DNA of 64,000 nucleotides from Bifidobacterium mongoliense DSM 21395 (lineage in GTDB: Bacteria > Actinomycetota > Actinomycetes > Actinomycetales > Bifidobacteriaceae), in assembly GCF_000741285.1 (NCBI RefSeq), contig NZ_JGZE01000018.1, forward strand, positions 1 through 64,000, in the 5' to 3' direction. A program made the position numbers and the translations under genes. Below the pieces are notes generated by a model. The model did no database searches. It was not told where the DNA came from and saw only the letters and a program-made list of their open reading frames with translations. The stretch's first letter is position 1; each line of letters starts with the position of its first letter. Of this stretch, positions 28,816 to 38,011 are shown piece by piece.

Positions 28816-29496
28816 TCAGTCGATGTCGGTGCCTTCGTCGCGCTGCGGTTCCTTGGAGGGGTCGAAGCCCGAAACGATGTAGACCACACGGCGGGCGGCG
28901 GACACGGCGTGGTCGCCGAGACGCTCCATGAACCTGCCGATGAGCACCACGTCGATGAGCTGCTGGTTGGTGCCGCTCCAGTCGTCGCTGAGCGCGAATT
29001 CGAACGTCTGGTGGTGCAGTTTGTCGAGTGTGTCGTCGTCGGTGATGATGCTTTCGGCGACCGCGGCGTCGCGGTCCATCAGCATGCTGACCAGACGATC
29101 GGCTGTCATGTTCAGGAAATCGCGCATCTTGCCGAACAACGGCTTCGCCCCCGCGGGGACGGGGCATTCGGGATAGGTGCGCCGTGAAGCCTCCGCGATG
29201 TGACGGGCCAGGTCGCCCATGCGTTCGAAGGTCGAGGCCAGTCGCATGGAGGCGACGACGACGCGCAGATCGGTGGCCACCGGGTTCTGTTTGGCCAACA
29301 GCCTGACGCACTGGTCGATGATGCTCGATTCGAGTGCATCGATTTCGATGTCCCCGTCGATCACCCGTTGCGCCGCGTCGATGTCGCCGTCGATGAGGGA
29401 GTCTCCGGCGAGTGTGATCGCCGTGCGCACCAACTGCGCCATATGGTCGAGGTCGTCGGCGACGGCTTTGAGCTCTTCGTTGAAAATAACACGCAT
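28816..29496 (-). CDS. phoU: Phosphate transport/signalling regulator PhoU
   Basis: PhoU links the PstSCAB phosphate transporter to PhoR-type kinases and represses the phosphate-starvation response. The 226-aa protein has two three-helix bundle repeats. Metal-binding-like acidic patches occur in ESSIIDQCVRLL and FMERLGDHAVSAARRVVYI. ATG 29496 gives the conserved MRVIFNEELKAVADDL and has AGGAAGG 8 nt upstream. It is divergent from a sensor-kinase-like gene at 29675; no pst genes are in the window. Confidence 0.95.
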   Translation of the reverse strand: MRVIFNEELKAVADDLDHMAQLVRTAITLAGDSLIDGDIDAAQRVIDGDIEIDALESSIIDQCVRLLAKQNPVATDLRVVVASMRLASTFERMGDLARHIAEASRRTYPECPVPAGAKPLFGKMRDFLNMTADRLVSMLMDRDAAVAESIITDDDTLDKLHHQTFEFALSDDWSGTNQQLIDVVLIGRFMERLGDHAVSAARRVVYIVSGFDPSKEPQRDEGTDID

Positions 29497-29674
29497 GTTG
29501 CAGCCTTCCTGATCATCTGTGTAGTCCCAGTGTATGCGCACATGCCCACGCCACGGGCCGCGACATGTGGAATCCCGTGGTGTTCGCACAGAATTCATCC
29601 GTGGGTTCACCCGGCGTTCATCTTCAACGCGTGTGGCGCTCCCGAGTGGTCCGTGGCTATGCGAGAATGGAGCC

Positions 29675-30952
29675 ATGTCCGCCTCCGATTCCTCCGTTGT
29701 GATCTTCGTGCTCTTCGGTCTTCTGGCCGTCACGTTGGTGGGTGCGGCGATCTACATGCTTTATGACCGAGCCGTCGGGGTGGTGGTACGCCTGTTGCCA
29801 CGGCTGCATCTGTCCCGAGTGTTCGCGACGCTGCGGCAGCGCATCGGCGGCCGGGTCCCCGATGATGATGAGCAGTCCGATGATCTCGATGATTCCACGG
29901 CCGCGTTGATCGCCATGCTTGACGTCGCTTCGGTCGTCGTGGATGCCACGGACGGCGTCGTGCAGGCCAATCCCGATGCCTATGCGCTCGGCGTCGTCGA
30001 TGATGACGCCATCGTCAACGACACCGTCCGCCAGGCCGTGCGCGACGTGCGTGAGCATGGGGGCAGGCGCAGCTTCGATCTGACGACCGCCACGCCGGAG
30101 CGCTTCGTGCCGACGATGCCCGATGCCCCGGGTCATACGCGGCATCAGCGCGACATGCAGGCGGTGAGCCGGCCGAACTGGATCAAGGTGACGGTGGGCC
30201 GGCTCAACAGCCGAATCGTCGTGGTGCTGCTCAACGATGTCAGCGAGGAGATGCGCTTCGCCCAGACCCGTGATTCATTCATCGTGAACGTCTCCGAACA
30301 GCTGTTGGCACCGTCGGAGCATCTCGAGCATCTCGCCGACAGCCTCGAGGCCGAGGATCTCGATGTCGACCGTGTGCGGGCCCAGGCTCGAGAGGTGCGG
30401 CGTTCGAGTCGGTACATGAGCCATATGGTCTCCGATCTGCTGCTGCTGATCAAGGCGCAGGAACCGGTGACCCCGTCCGAGGCGAACCGGCTGCTGGTCG
30501 GCGAGCAGTTGCGCGCCGTGGTCGACGGTTTGCAGGACGAGTCACGCCGGTTGGGCGTTGACATCGTCGTGGCGTGCGACCCCGGCCTGTGCCTCAACGG
30601 CGATGCCGTGCAGATACGCGCCGCCGTGCGTAAACTCCTGGATAATGCGATGGCGTACTCGCCTCGGGGTGCTTCGGTCAGTGTGACGGCGGGGTTGTCG
30701 AAGGACGGCGGCCACGTCATCATCCGCGTGATCGACCGCGGACCGGGCATCGCCAAAGCGGATCAGAGCCGGGTGTTCGAGCGCTTCTACCGCGGCGGCA
30801 ATCAGAACGATCGTACGCGCGAGGGCATTGGTCTGGGTCTCGCCATCGTCAAACACGTGGCCCTGACGCACCATGGCACCGTCGCCCTATGGAGCGCTCC
30901 GGGGCAGGGCAGTACATTCAGCATGACCCTACCGGTCGCGCAAGGGCGGTGA
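29675..30952 (+). CDS. Sensor histidine kinase-like protein lacking the H-box histidine
   Basis: A 425-aa membrane protein resembling SenX3/PhoR kinases. One N-terminal transmembrane helix (residues about 5-28) precedes a PAS-like region (about 85-195) and a dimerisation helix. Where kinases read NVSHELxTP this protein reads NVSEQLLAP (about residue 207), so the phosphoaccepting His is Glu. The ATPase domain is intact: LLDNAMAYS (N box), DRGPGIAK (G1), FERFYRGG and GIGLGLAIVKHV (G2). No response-regulator gene adjoins it. Divergence from phoU suggests a role in phosphate sensing, but phosphotransfer by the standard route seems impossible. Confidence 0.85.
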   Translation: MSASDSSVVIFVLFGLLAVTLVGAAIYMLYDRAVGVVVRLLPRLHLSRVFATLRQRIGGRVPDDDEQSDDLDDSTAALIAMLDVASVVVDATDGVVQANPDAYALGVVDDDAIVNDTVRQAVRDVREHGGRRSFDLTTATPERFVPTMPDAPGHTRHQRDMQAVSRPNWIKVTVGRLNSRIVVVLLNDVSEEMRFAQTRDSFIVNVSEQLLAPSEHLEHLADSLEAEDLDVDRVRAQAREVRRSSRYMSHMVSDLLLLIKAQEPVTPSEANRLLVGEQLRAVVDGLQDESRRLGVDIVVACDPGLCLNGDAVQIRAAVRKLLDNAMAYSPRGASVSVTAGLSKDGGHVIIRVIDRGPGIAKADQSRVFERFYRGGNQNDRTREGIGLGLAIVKHVALTHHGTVALWSAPGQGSTFSMTLPVAQGR

Positions 30953-30982
30953 CGGCGCGGATGCAGGGGCGCTGACCGTGGG

Positions 30983-31237
30983 CTAGGCGCCCAGTTTGCG
31001 ATAGTTGCAGCGGTCGAAGTGCTCCCAGATCAGCAGCGCGATGCCGACGACGATGCCGGCGAGGCATATCTGCAGATAGGGCATCGCATGCAGGCCCACG
31101 GCCAGCAGGACGGCACAGACGATGGCCGCCACGACCCAAGCGCCGATGCCCACCAGAAAGACCGTCCGCAAATCGACACGAACCGGCTGTGGTGATGCCC
31201 TGCGCGCCTCCGGATTGACGATGGGTGCGAATTTCAT
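30983..31237 (-). CDS. DUF2530 small membrane protein
   Basis: An 84-aa protein with two transmembrane helices (residues about 28-50 and 56-76), preceded by a short Pro/Arg-rich cytoplasmic stretch. The pattern VRVDLRTVFLVGIGAWVVAA fits the actinobacterial DUF2530 family of unknown function. ATG 31237 is favoured because TAGTGT ends 7 nt upstream; ATG 31243 is the alternative. It is divergent from manA. Confidence 0.78.
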   Translation of the reverse strand: MKFAPIVNPEARRASPQPVRVDLRTVFLVGIGAWVVAAIVCAVLLAVGLHAMPYLQICLAGIVVGIALLIWEHFDRCNYRKLGA

Positions 31238-31305
31238 ATTCATCACACTAGCCGCGGGGGTAACCTTGGGAGGGTCCATATGAGCGCATGGAGAGGAGGG
31301 TGCCG

Positions 31306-32766
31306 GTGTTCGTGATGCATCCGGTCGCCAAACCCTACGCGTGGGGGTCCCATACACGGCTGCAGACCATGTTCTCCACGACGCCCGAGGCGGGGCTCGA
31401 GGGTCCGCTCGCCGAGATGTGGTTCAGCGGGCATCAGCAGTGGCCCTCTTCGATCGATATGACGACCGGTGACCGCACGCCGTTGACCAGCCTGATTCAG
31501 GGGGACCCCGGGCGTTTGGTCGGGCCTCGCGACTCGGCACGGTTCGGGCCCGTGCTGCCGTATCTGCTGAAAGTCATCTCGGCGCGCATCCCCCTGTCCC
31601 TGCAGGTCCATCCGGTCGCATTCGAGGCGAGGGCGGGCTTCAACGCGGAGAACGCCGCCGGCATACCTTCGGATGATCCGAAGCGATCGTTCCGTGATGC
31701 GGTCGAGAAATGCGAGATGATCGTCGCCCTCGAGCCGTTCGAGGCCGTGGTCGGTTTCGCCCCCATACCTTCCATGCTGCGCAATCTCAGGCTCGTCGAC
31801 CACCCGGTGGCCCGAGTGATGGTCGATGCCCTGTCCCGACGGTTCTCCATGCGGGCGAGCGGTCAGGAGGATTTCTCGGAGGCCGAGGCCATGATGCCCA
31901 TGTCCGCAGCCGTGTGGCCCGAATCGAGTCGTCAGGTGTTCCGCGCGTTTCATGCGGCCGTCACCGCCGCACCTGATTCCGGCCTGATCGATGCGTTGAT
32001 CGATGCCGGAGGCAGGGCCATGCTGCCGCATTCGCGCCTGTCGTTCGCCTACGCGGTGGCCGCCGCCCGGGACTTTCCCGACGATCCGAGCGTGCTCAGT
32101 CTGCTCATGCTCAACCCCGTGTCGCTCGACGAGGGGGAGTCCGTGTTCATCCCCGCCGGCACGCCGCACGCCTACATCCATGGCACGGGCGTCGAGATCA
32201 TGACGAATTCCGACAATGTGCTGCGCGCCGGCATGACGGTGAAGCACAAGGACATCGGCAATCTGCTGCACACCCTCAATTGCGCGCCGTCGGCGCCGAT
32301 CGACCCCGTGGCCAAGAACCTCGTCACGCTGATGATGCGCGATACCGTGGTCTACAAGCCGGGCGTCGAGGCGTTCATGCTCGCCTATGGCCATGTCGAT
32401 GAGCGGCACGGCCAGTGGGCGATGCCGGAGCGCCTGATACGGCGATACGGCAAGCTGATCCGTCAGATCGGTGTGGAGCGTACGATCCCGGCGGAGGCCG
32501 GACCCCGGGTGCTGCTGTGCACGGAGGGGCGCATACGGTGTTCAAGCCCTCGCGATGAGCGTGTCTTGCGGTGCGGCGAGGCGGTGTTCATCCCCGCTTG
32601 CGAAGGTGCGATATCGGTGAGTGCCGTCGGCGGGGATTCCACCAACAATCGCGTGGCTCAGACCGACATGCGGTCGTTCGCGGGCGGTGAGGGCGTCGAG
32701 GGCGGTGTCGAGGTGGACGGGGAACCGTCAAGCGGCTCCTATGTGGTCGCGTCCACCCAGTTGTGA
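31306..32766 (+). CDS. manA: Mannose-6-phosphate isomerase, class I
   Basis: Zinc-dependent isomerase of mannose 6-phosphate and fructose 6-phosphate. The type I motifs are present: PYAWGSHTRLQ near the start, the zinc ligands in LQVHPVAFEA, and PAGTPHAYIHGTGVEIMT with NSDNVLRAGMTVKHKD. The length is 486 aa if the start is GTG 31306, which has AGGAGG exactly 6 nt upstream; ATG 31288 and ATG 31315 are alternatives. It is followed by a bidirectional terminator shared with serC. Confidence 0.92.
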   Translation: MFVMHPVAKPYAWGSHTRLQTMFSTTPEAGLEGPLAEMWFSGHQQWPSSIDMTTGDRTPLTSLIQGDPGRLVGPRDSARFGPVLPYLLKVISARIPLSLQVHPVAFEARAGFNAENAAGIPSDDPKRSFRDAVEKCEMIVALEPFEAVVGFAPIPSMLRNLRLVDHPVARVMVDALSRRFSMRASGQEDFSEAEAMMPMSAAVWPESSRQVFRAFHAAVTAAPDSGLIDALIDAGGRAMLPHSRLSFAYAVAAARDFPDDPSVLSLLMLNPVSLDEGESVFIPAGTPHAYIHGTGVEIMTNSDNVLRAGMTVKHKDIGNLLHTLNCAPSAPIDPVAKNLVTLMMRDTVVYKPGVEAFMLAYGHVDERHGQWAMPERLIRRYGKLIRQIGVERTIPAEAGPRVLLCTEGRIRCSSPRDERVLRCGEAVFIPACEGAISVSAVGGDSTNNRVAQTDMRSFAGGEGVEGGVEVDGEPSSGSYVVASTQL

Positions 32767-32799
32767 TCCGTGCCGCCATCGTTGGGAGGCGGCACGGAT
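32766..32799. terminator. Bidirectional terminator, manA/serC
   Basis: ATCCGTGCCGCC (32766-32777) pairs perfectly with GGCGGCACGGAT (32788-32799) between the convergent manA and serC stops. Confidence 0.8.
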
Positions 32800-32810
32800 T
32801 CACCTGGGGC

Positions 32811-33953
32811 TCAGCGATGCTCGACCACGTAGTCGATGCAATGCGTGAGTGCCTCGACGTCGCCCGGTTCGACCGAGGGGAAGACCCCGACGCGCAGTTG
32901 GTTGCGGCCGAGTTTGCGGTATCCGAAGGTATCCCTGATGCCGTTCGCCGCGAGTGCTGCGACGATCTCGTTCGCGTCGATGGCGTCGTCCAGGTCAATC
33001 GTCACGACGGCGTGTGAGCGTGCGTCGGGATCGGTGACGAACGGTGCGGCGAAATCGCTGCGTGTCGCCCAGGAATATAGAGTCTCGGCCGATTGCGTGC
33101 ATCGTGCCGTGGACCACGTCAGACCGCCCTTGTCGTTCAACCAACGCACCTGCCGTTCCAGCATGATGAGCGTGGCGATGGCCGGGGTATTGAGTGTCTG
33201 ATGTTTGCGCGAATTGTTGATCGCCAGTTGCAGCGACAGGAATCGGGGTATCCACCGGGCGGAGCCCGCCTCGTTCGCCTCCCGCTGGATGATGTCGGCT
33301 CGCTCGATGGCGGCGGGGGAGAGCATGGCGATCCAGAGACCACCATCCGATCCCAGTGCCTTCTGAGGCGAGCAGTAGTAGGCGTCCGTCTGCGTGATAT
33401 CGACGGGCAGGGCCGCGGCGCCGCTGGTGGCGTCGATGATCGTCAAGGCACCTTGTTCCGCGCTGCCGGCGACCCGTCTCACGGGTGCCGCCACGCCGGT
33501 CGATGTCTCGTTATGCGCCCAGCAGTAAGCGTCCACGGCATCCATGTACTCGGGGAGGCGATAGGTGCCCGGCCGGGATTCGTAGATCGCCGGGTCGTCG
33601 ATGAAGGGTGCGGCCGCCATCGTGGTGGCGAAGGACCCGCTGAACGAACCGTAGCTGCCGCAGGCGGCGCGTTGACGCACCAAGCAGCAGGAGACGATGT
33701 CCCAGAACGCGCTGGCCCCGCCGTTGCCGAGCACGACCTCGTAGCCATCGGGCAACGAGAAGAGATCGTGCAACCCCTCCTGGATCGAAGCGACCAGATG
33801 CTTGATTGGCGGCTGACGGTGAGAGGTGCCCATGAGGTCGGTGCCGGCCTCGAACAGGGTCCGCATCTGGTCGACGCGGATCTTGCTTGGACCGGAGCCG
33901 AAACGACCATCGGAGGGCAATATGGAACGGGGGATTGTGACGGAATGCACCAT
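32811..33953 (-). CDS. serC: Phosphoserine aminotransferase
   Basis: PLP-dependent class V aminotransferase converting 3-phosphohydroxypyruvate to phosphoserine (serine biosynthesis). Features are FGSGPSKIRVDQM at the start, GTSHRQPP, LGNGGASAFWD, and the PLP lysine in YYCSPQKALGSDGG. The length is 380 aa from ATG 33953, which has TATCCT ending 7 nt upstream; ATG 33959 and a longer upstream frame are less likely. The sequence is of the actinobacterial type, distinct from E. coli SerC. Confidence 0.93.
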   Translation of the reverse strand: MVHSVTIPRSILPSDGRFGSGPSKIRVDQMRTLFEAGTDLMGTSHRQPPIKHLVASIQEGLHDLFSLPDGYEVVLGNGGASAFWDIVSCCLVRQRAACGSYGSFSGSFATTMAAAPFIDDPAIYESRPGTYRLPEYMDAVDAYCWAHNETSTGVAAPVRRVAGSAEQGALTIIDATSGAAALPVDITQTDAYYCSPQKALGSDGGLWIAMLSPAAIERADIIQREANEAGSARWIPRFLSLQLAINNSRKHQTLNTPAIATLIMLERQVRWLNDKGGLTWSTARCTQSAETLYSWATRSDFAAPFVTDPDARSHAVVTIDLDDAIDANEIVAALAANGIRDTFGYRKLGRNQLRVGVFPSVEPGDVEALTHCIDYVVEHR

Positions 33954-34268
33954 GGTCATCAGGATAGCGCATGCGGTTGAGCCGTTCTGCGGAGTCGTCG
34001 TCATGTCGTCGTGATGATGGGCATAAGACACGCCGGAGGCCGGCGTGGAGGTATCTATTGGTGGAATGTGATGAAGGCCACGTATTCCAGTGCAGGGGCG
34101 GGGAAATCCTTGCCGGGTGTCGACCTCGTCGATGCGGCGGGTACCGTCGTCCAGTCACCCCGTCTTGTACAGTATCGCAGTGGAGCGTATTTGAGGTTTC
34201 CCCGTGAAACCCTCCTCAGGACCGTGGCAAGTCCCCGTCCCGAACCCCGACCAAGGAGCCAAACAGGT

Positions 34269-35267
34269 ATGAAGCATGCGGCGCATAAAGCAATGGCGCG
34301 AACGACTAGCCAAGCAATATCGTCTCAGTCACACTTGTCCCTGTTCTCGCTGATTCCCGGTGGTATCGGCTCGCACGGCGCGCATGGATCCCATAGCGTC
34401 AAAGCCGCAGCCATGGCGCGTACGACCTCCGGCGATGTCGCCGAAGTCGCCGTCAGTTGGGATCTGGCGAAACAATTCAATGCCGTCGCTCCCGTCACTC
34501 GGCGTTCGATTCGCGAATCGGCGCAGGCCGCACAACGCAAGTCCATGGTCCTCACATCATCCTCGCTCGCCGCGCTCGTCGGCGCCGCGGCGACGGCCAT
34601 GTCGTTCTCCAACCCCATGGCATCCGTGGCAGCCGCGGAACGCGATCCCGCCACAACCACCACCGAGCTCAAGCGCGTGGAGTCCCAGGCCGTGTCACGG
34701 TCCGAGGATCGCACCGATCTGAGCGCAAACGGCTCCTCCTCCGTCTCCGCCCAGACCACCAATCAAGGCAGCTGGCAGCTGAGCGGCACGAACACCGACG
34801 TCAAGGTCGATGGCATGACCAGGGCCACCGCCAACAATCCCCAGGTGGCCACATGGCTCGACGCCGACCAGGCCGATTTGCCCCGCGGGTTCGATCCCAA
34901 CCACGCCACGGGTGACTCGGGCAACGCCTATGAATTCAGCCAGTGCACCTGGTGGGTGTACGTCAGGCGCCATCAACTCGGTCTGCCCGCCGGGTCTCAT
35001 ATGGGCAACGGCAACATGTGGGGCAATTCCGCTCGCGCCCTTGGATATTGGGTTGACCACACAGCGCGTCACGTCGGTGACATCATGGTGTTCGCCGCCG
35101 GTCAGGACGGCACGGATGCGACCTACGGCCATGTCGCGATCATCGAGAAGATCAACCCCGACGGCTCCGTCGAGACTTCGGAATGCGGCTCGGTCATGAA
35201 CGGCAAGACCTATTCCCACACGTACAGCGCGGCTTCGGTCGCCCAGCACGACATCATTCATTACTGA
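34269..35267 (+). CDS. Secreted/anchored CHAP-domain peptidoglycan hydrolase
   Basis: A 332-aa cell-wall hydrolase. A hydrophobic segment (residues about 97-125, LTSSSLAALVGAAATAMSF) lies after an unusually long basic N-terminal region, so export may use an extended signal or a type II anchor. A Ser/Thr-rich linker leads to the C-terminal CHAP domain with the catalytic Cys in NAYEFSQCTWWVYVRRHQLG, His in YGHVAIIEKI, and an acidic residue in ETSECG. It is likely an amidase or endopeptidase acting in cell separation. ATG 34269 has AAGGAG 10 nt upstream. A second hydrolase gene follows. Confidence 0.87.
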   Translation: MKHAAHKAMARTTSQAISSQSHLSLFSLIPGGIGSHGAHGSHSVKAAAMARTTSGDVAEVAVSWDLAKQFNAVAPVTRRSIRESAQAAQRKSMVLTSSSLAALVGAAATAMSFSNPMASVAAAERDPATTTTELKRVESQAVSRSEDRTDLSANGSSSVSAQTTNQGSWQLSGTNTDVKVDGMTRATANNPQVATWLDADQADLPRGFDPNHATGDSGNAYEFSQCTWWVYVRRHQLGLPAGSHMGNGNMWGNSARALGYWVDHTARHVGDIMVFAAGQDGTDATYGHVAIIEKINPDGSVETSECGSVMNGKTYSHTYSAASVAQHDIIHY

Positions 35268-35442
35268 CGACACCGAGTGGGGCGTCTGAGACGCGATCAT
35301 GACGTCATCGGCGTGCCGAGCGTCACGGTAATCCAATTACGGTTTCCGATAACCGTCACCTTCGGCGTGTTCCGAGCGATGATAGGGTATGTGGGGCGAC
35401 CGGCTCGAGGATTATCGGATTCGTGTGCTACGTTGGTGCCCG

Positions 35443-36207
35443 ATGATGAAACTAACGAAGTCCCTTTCGACAGGTATCGCCATATTGGCCTCTGCCACGA
35501 TGCTCTCCGTGTTTGTTCCGGCCGCTACGGCGGTGGGTCAGGGCAACGGTGCCGTGGCTTCAGCTCGTTCGTTCAGGGTCCAGGCACCCCGGAAGAACCT
35601 CCTCCAGGAGTCTGTCTCGACTACGGTCGACGGCAGTTCTCCGTGGACGCTCACATCCTTTAAGACGGATGTTCCCAAGACGCAAAGTCCAGCCGAGAAG
35701 ACAGCGGACGAAGCTGCCCGTGCCGCTGCTCAACGCCAGGCCGAGCAGGCTGCAGCTGCAGCACAGCAGGCCGCTGCAAGTCGTTCCGAGGAACGTCAGC
35801 CGATAACCAATTCCGCACCGGCGGCGACGTCCTATAACCCGCCGGCTCCCAATAGCGCCACCGCCAGTGGCGTGGTAGGTTACGCGAATTCCTTTGTTGG
35901 TCATGTTCCTTATGTCTATGGTGGCAATGACACGAAGGGATGGGATTGCTCGGGTTTTGTGAAGTATGTATTCGCCAGTATCGGTATCAATTTACCGCGT
36001 ACCTCTGGTGCACAGGCTATGGTTGGCAGTTCTGTGAGCGATATTAATGCAGCTCAACCGGGCGACATCATCGCAAATGGCATGCATGCCGGTATCTACA
36101 TCGGCAATGGCATGGTCGTGAACGCGTTGAATGAGAGCGCAGGTACCGCATTGACCCCCGTTAGTGTCGCTTTCACCGGCGGCTATTCGATTCGGCGAGT
36201 GCTGTAG
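35443..36207 (+). CDS. Secreted NlpC/P60 family endopeptidase
   Basis: A 254-aa secreted protein with an N-terminal signal peptide (residues about 1-32, cleaved near ATAVGQ), an Ala/Gln/Glu-rich coiled-coil-like linker, and a C-terminal NlpC/P60 domain. The catalytic Cys is in KGWDCSGFVKYVF and the His in GMHAGIYIGNG; the third polar residue is probably in VVNALNES. It probably cleaves D-gamma-glutamyl-diamino-acid bonds in stem peptides. ATG 35443 follows TACGTT by 8 nt. The 3' part is visibly lower in GC than neighbouring genes. A terminator follows. Confidence 0.9.
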   Translation: MMKLTKSLSTGIAILASATMLSVFVPAATAVGQGNGAVASARSFRVQAPRKNLLQESVSTTVDGSSPWTLTSFKTDVPKTQSPAEKTADEAARAAAQRQAEQAAAAAQQAAASRSEERQPITNSAPAATSYNPPAPNSATASGVVGYANSFVGHVPYVYGGNDTKGWDCSGFVKYVFASIGINLPRTSGAQAMVGSSVSDINAAQPGDIIANGMHAGIYIGNGMVVNALNESAGTALTPVSVAFTGGYSIRRVL

Positions 36208-36230
36208 AGATTAGAATTTCGTAGTTTTGA

Positions 36231-36254
36231 GGCGCACCTTCGGGTGCGCCTTTT
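36231..36254 (+). terminator. Terminator after the NlpC/P60 gene
   Basis: GGCGCACC TTCG GGTGCGCC is followed by TTTT: an 8-bp stem, a stable tetraloop and a U-run, 24 nt after the stop. Confidence 0.9.
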
Positions 36255-36370
36255 GCGTACCCGATTCGGATCGCCCCGGCGTTTTCAGTGGAATCACAGT
36301 ACAGCGAGTATTCTTGGTGGTATCGAAGCGCACTGGCGCTATTGATGACAAAGACCATAAGGAGGTCATC

Positions 36371-37396
36371 ATGATCAACGATAAGGCCATTCTTGTTGGA
36401 GTCGATGGTTCGCACGCCAGTTACAAGGCCACGTGGTGGGCCGCTAATTACGCCAAACATGCGGGGCTGACCCTGCAGATCGTGTGCGCTTACTCGCTGC
36501 CGAGCTATGCCGCCGTATCGTTCGACGCCACCTACACGGCCATGGGTGATGACAACGCCGCGCACAGCGACGCACAGGAGATCCTGTCGAAGGCCAAGGC
36601 CATCGCCGACGAGCAGGGCGTCGAGGCGTCCACGCTCATCGTCACCGGGGATCCGGCGTCGGTGTTCGTAGAACTGTCGCGCAACTACAATCTCATCGTC
36701 ATCGGTAACCGTGGCAAGGGCGGACTCGCCGAACGCTTCCTGGGCACCACCAGTTCGTCGCTGCCGGCATATGCCTACTGCCCGATCGTCGTCGTGCCGT
36801 ATACCAACGACGAGGGCGAGGTCATGCACCTCAACAACCGCATCACGAAGGTCGCCGTCGGGATCGACGAGAGCAAGTGGGGCATCAAGGCCATGGAGAT
36901 CTCCGCGGCCTTCGCCAACACGTGGGGCGCGGAACTCGATGTGATTCTCGCCCTGCCGAACGTCAAGGGCTTGGGTGATGACTCGGATGTCATGGCCGCT
37001 TACATGGAGGACTTCACCACGGTGGTCGGGCCGTTGCAGAAGAGCTATCCGGACCTGACGATCAACAAGACCATCGTGTCGGATACCGCCATCAACGCAC
37101 TGACCAAGGCGAGCAAGGACCATGACGTCGTGGTCGTCGGTTCGCGTGGGCGCGGAGGGTTCACCGGACTCATCGTCGGTTCGACCAGCCAGGGACTCAT
37201 CCAACATGCGGTCAGCCCGGTCTATGTGGTGCCGCGCAAGTACGTGGAGGCCGAGGAATCCCGCGCCAAGAAGCTCGAGGACATCAGCGGCGTCAAGCAA
37301 GTCGAGGTTCCCACGGCGACCCATGAGCAGACCAGTTCCATCGAGTCGACCATCGACCCGCAGCGTGAGGCAAGCAGCCACCCTGAAACGAGGTAA
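36371..37396 (+). CDS. Tandem universal stress protein
   Basis: A 341-aa protein with two Usp domains (residues about 5-150 and 160-300). Each has an ATP-binding glycine loop: GNRGKGGLAERFLGTTSSSL and GSRGRGGFTGLIVGSTSQG. It is cytoplasmic, with a role in stress tolerance inferred from the family. The C-terminal about 40 residues are Glu/Ser-rich and unconserved. ATG 36371 has a perfect AAGGAGG site, suggesting strong expression. A four-copy degenerate 15-bp tandem repeat and a hairpin follow. Confidence 0.92.
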   Translation: MINDKAILVGVDGSHASYKATWWAANYAKHAGLTLQIVCAYSLPSYAAVSFDATYTAMGDDNAAHSDAQEILSKAKAIADEQGVEASTLIVTGDPASVFVELSRNYNLIVIGNRGKGGLAERFLGTTSSSLPAYAYCPIVVVPYTNDEGEVMHLNNRITKVAVGIDESKWGIKAMEISAAFANTWGAELDVILALPNVKGLGDDSDVMAAYMEDFTTVVGPLQKSYPDLTINKTIVSDTAINALTKASKDHDVVVVGSRGRGGFTGLIVGSTSQGLIQHAVSPVYVVPRKYVEAEESRAKKLEDISGVKQVEVPTATHEQTSSIESTIDPQREASSHPETR

Positions 37397-37422
37397 CTCT
37401 CGAACGGCGCGGAAATCGGCCG

Positions 37423-37482
37423 CTGAGCGATAGGGCACTGAGTGATAGAGCACTGAGCGACGAGGCGCCGAGTGATAGAACG
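37423..37482. repeat. Degenerate 15-bp tandem repeat, four copies
   Basis: Copies of a CTGAGYGAYRGRGCA-like unit at 37423-37437, 37438-37452, 37453-37467 and 37468-37482 differ by a few substitutions. It lies in the 3' untranslated region of the Usp gene, immediately before the terminator hairpin. Confidence 0.75.
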
Positions 37483-37515
37483 AAGGACCGACGGTTGATA
37501 ACCGCCGGTCCTTCG
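37481..37515. terminator. Terminator after the Usp gene
   Basis: A 16-bp stem with one G-T pair (37481-37496 against 37500-37515) has a 3-nt loop. It lies between the convergent Usp and OsmC genes and could serve both. Confidence 0.75.
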
Positions 37516-37597
37516 CTGTTGCATTGCGCGTGGTGCTGCCCGTGATCGCCGCGGTGTCTCGAATCGCCACCGCGGTCCGGCCTCACACCGTCATCGT

Positions 37598-38011
37598 CTA
37601 GTGACGAATGGTCACATCCATGCGCACGGGAGTGTCGCGCTCGTAGGTGTGCTTCACCGTGCAAGCCTTGTCGATGTGCCGCATGATGCGATCCCTGAGC
37701 TTCGCCGCGTCCTCGTCGCTGAGCCCGGCGTCGACCGCATCGACGACGACCTGCTCGCTGAAGCTCATGTAGGCATCTTCCTCATCGTCGTACTTGCCAT
37801 CCACGACGATCTTCGCACCCTTGCCTTCGCCCAGTGCATGCTCGATGGCGAACTGGCTGCTGAGCGCCCCGCAGGCCGCCAGCGAGATCTTCATCAGGTC
37901 TCCCGGCGTGAACTGACCACGCCCCTTGCCGAACTTGACGTGGGCCCCGTCCTGGCTGAACCCGTCCCATGAACCATCTTTGTTGCGCTCAACCCATAAC
38001 CGCTTGGCCAT
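37598..38011 (-). CDS. OsmC family peroxiredoxin-like protein
   Basis: A 137-aa protein of the OsmC/Ohr fold. The two redox cysteines are visible in [10 protein letters not shown] (about residue 48) and [12 protein letters not shown] (about residue 118), followed by the conserved VTIRH end. It probably detoxifies organic hydroperoxides. Start ATG 38011 has a strong GAGGAGG site. It is divergent from thyA. Confidence 0.9.
   Translation of the reverse strand: MAKRLWVERNKDGSWDGFSQDGAHVKFGKGRGQFTPGDLMKISLAACGALSSQFAIEHALGEGKGAKIVVDGKYDDEEDAYMSFSEQVVVDAVDAGLSDEDAAKLRDRIMRHIDKACTVKHTYERDTPVRMDVTIRH

Noticed and set aside
29675-30952. Calling the kinase senX3 or phoR
   Set aside because: The H-box His is missing and no partner response regulator adjoins, so an orthology-based name would imply an unproved activity.
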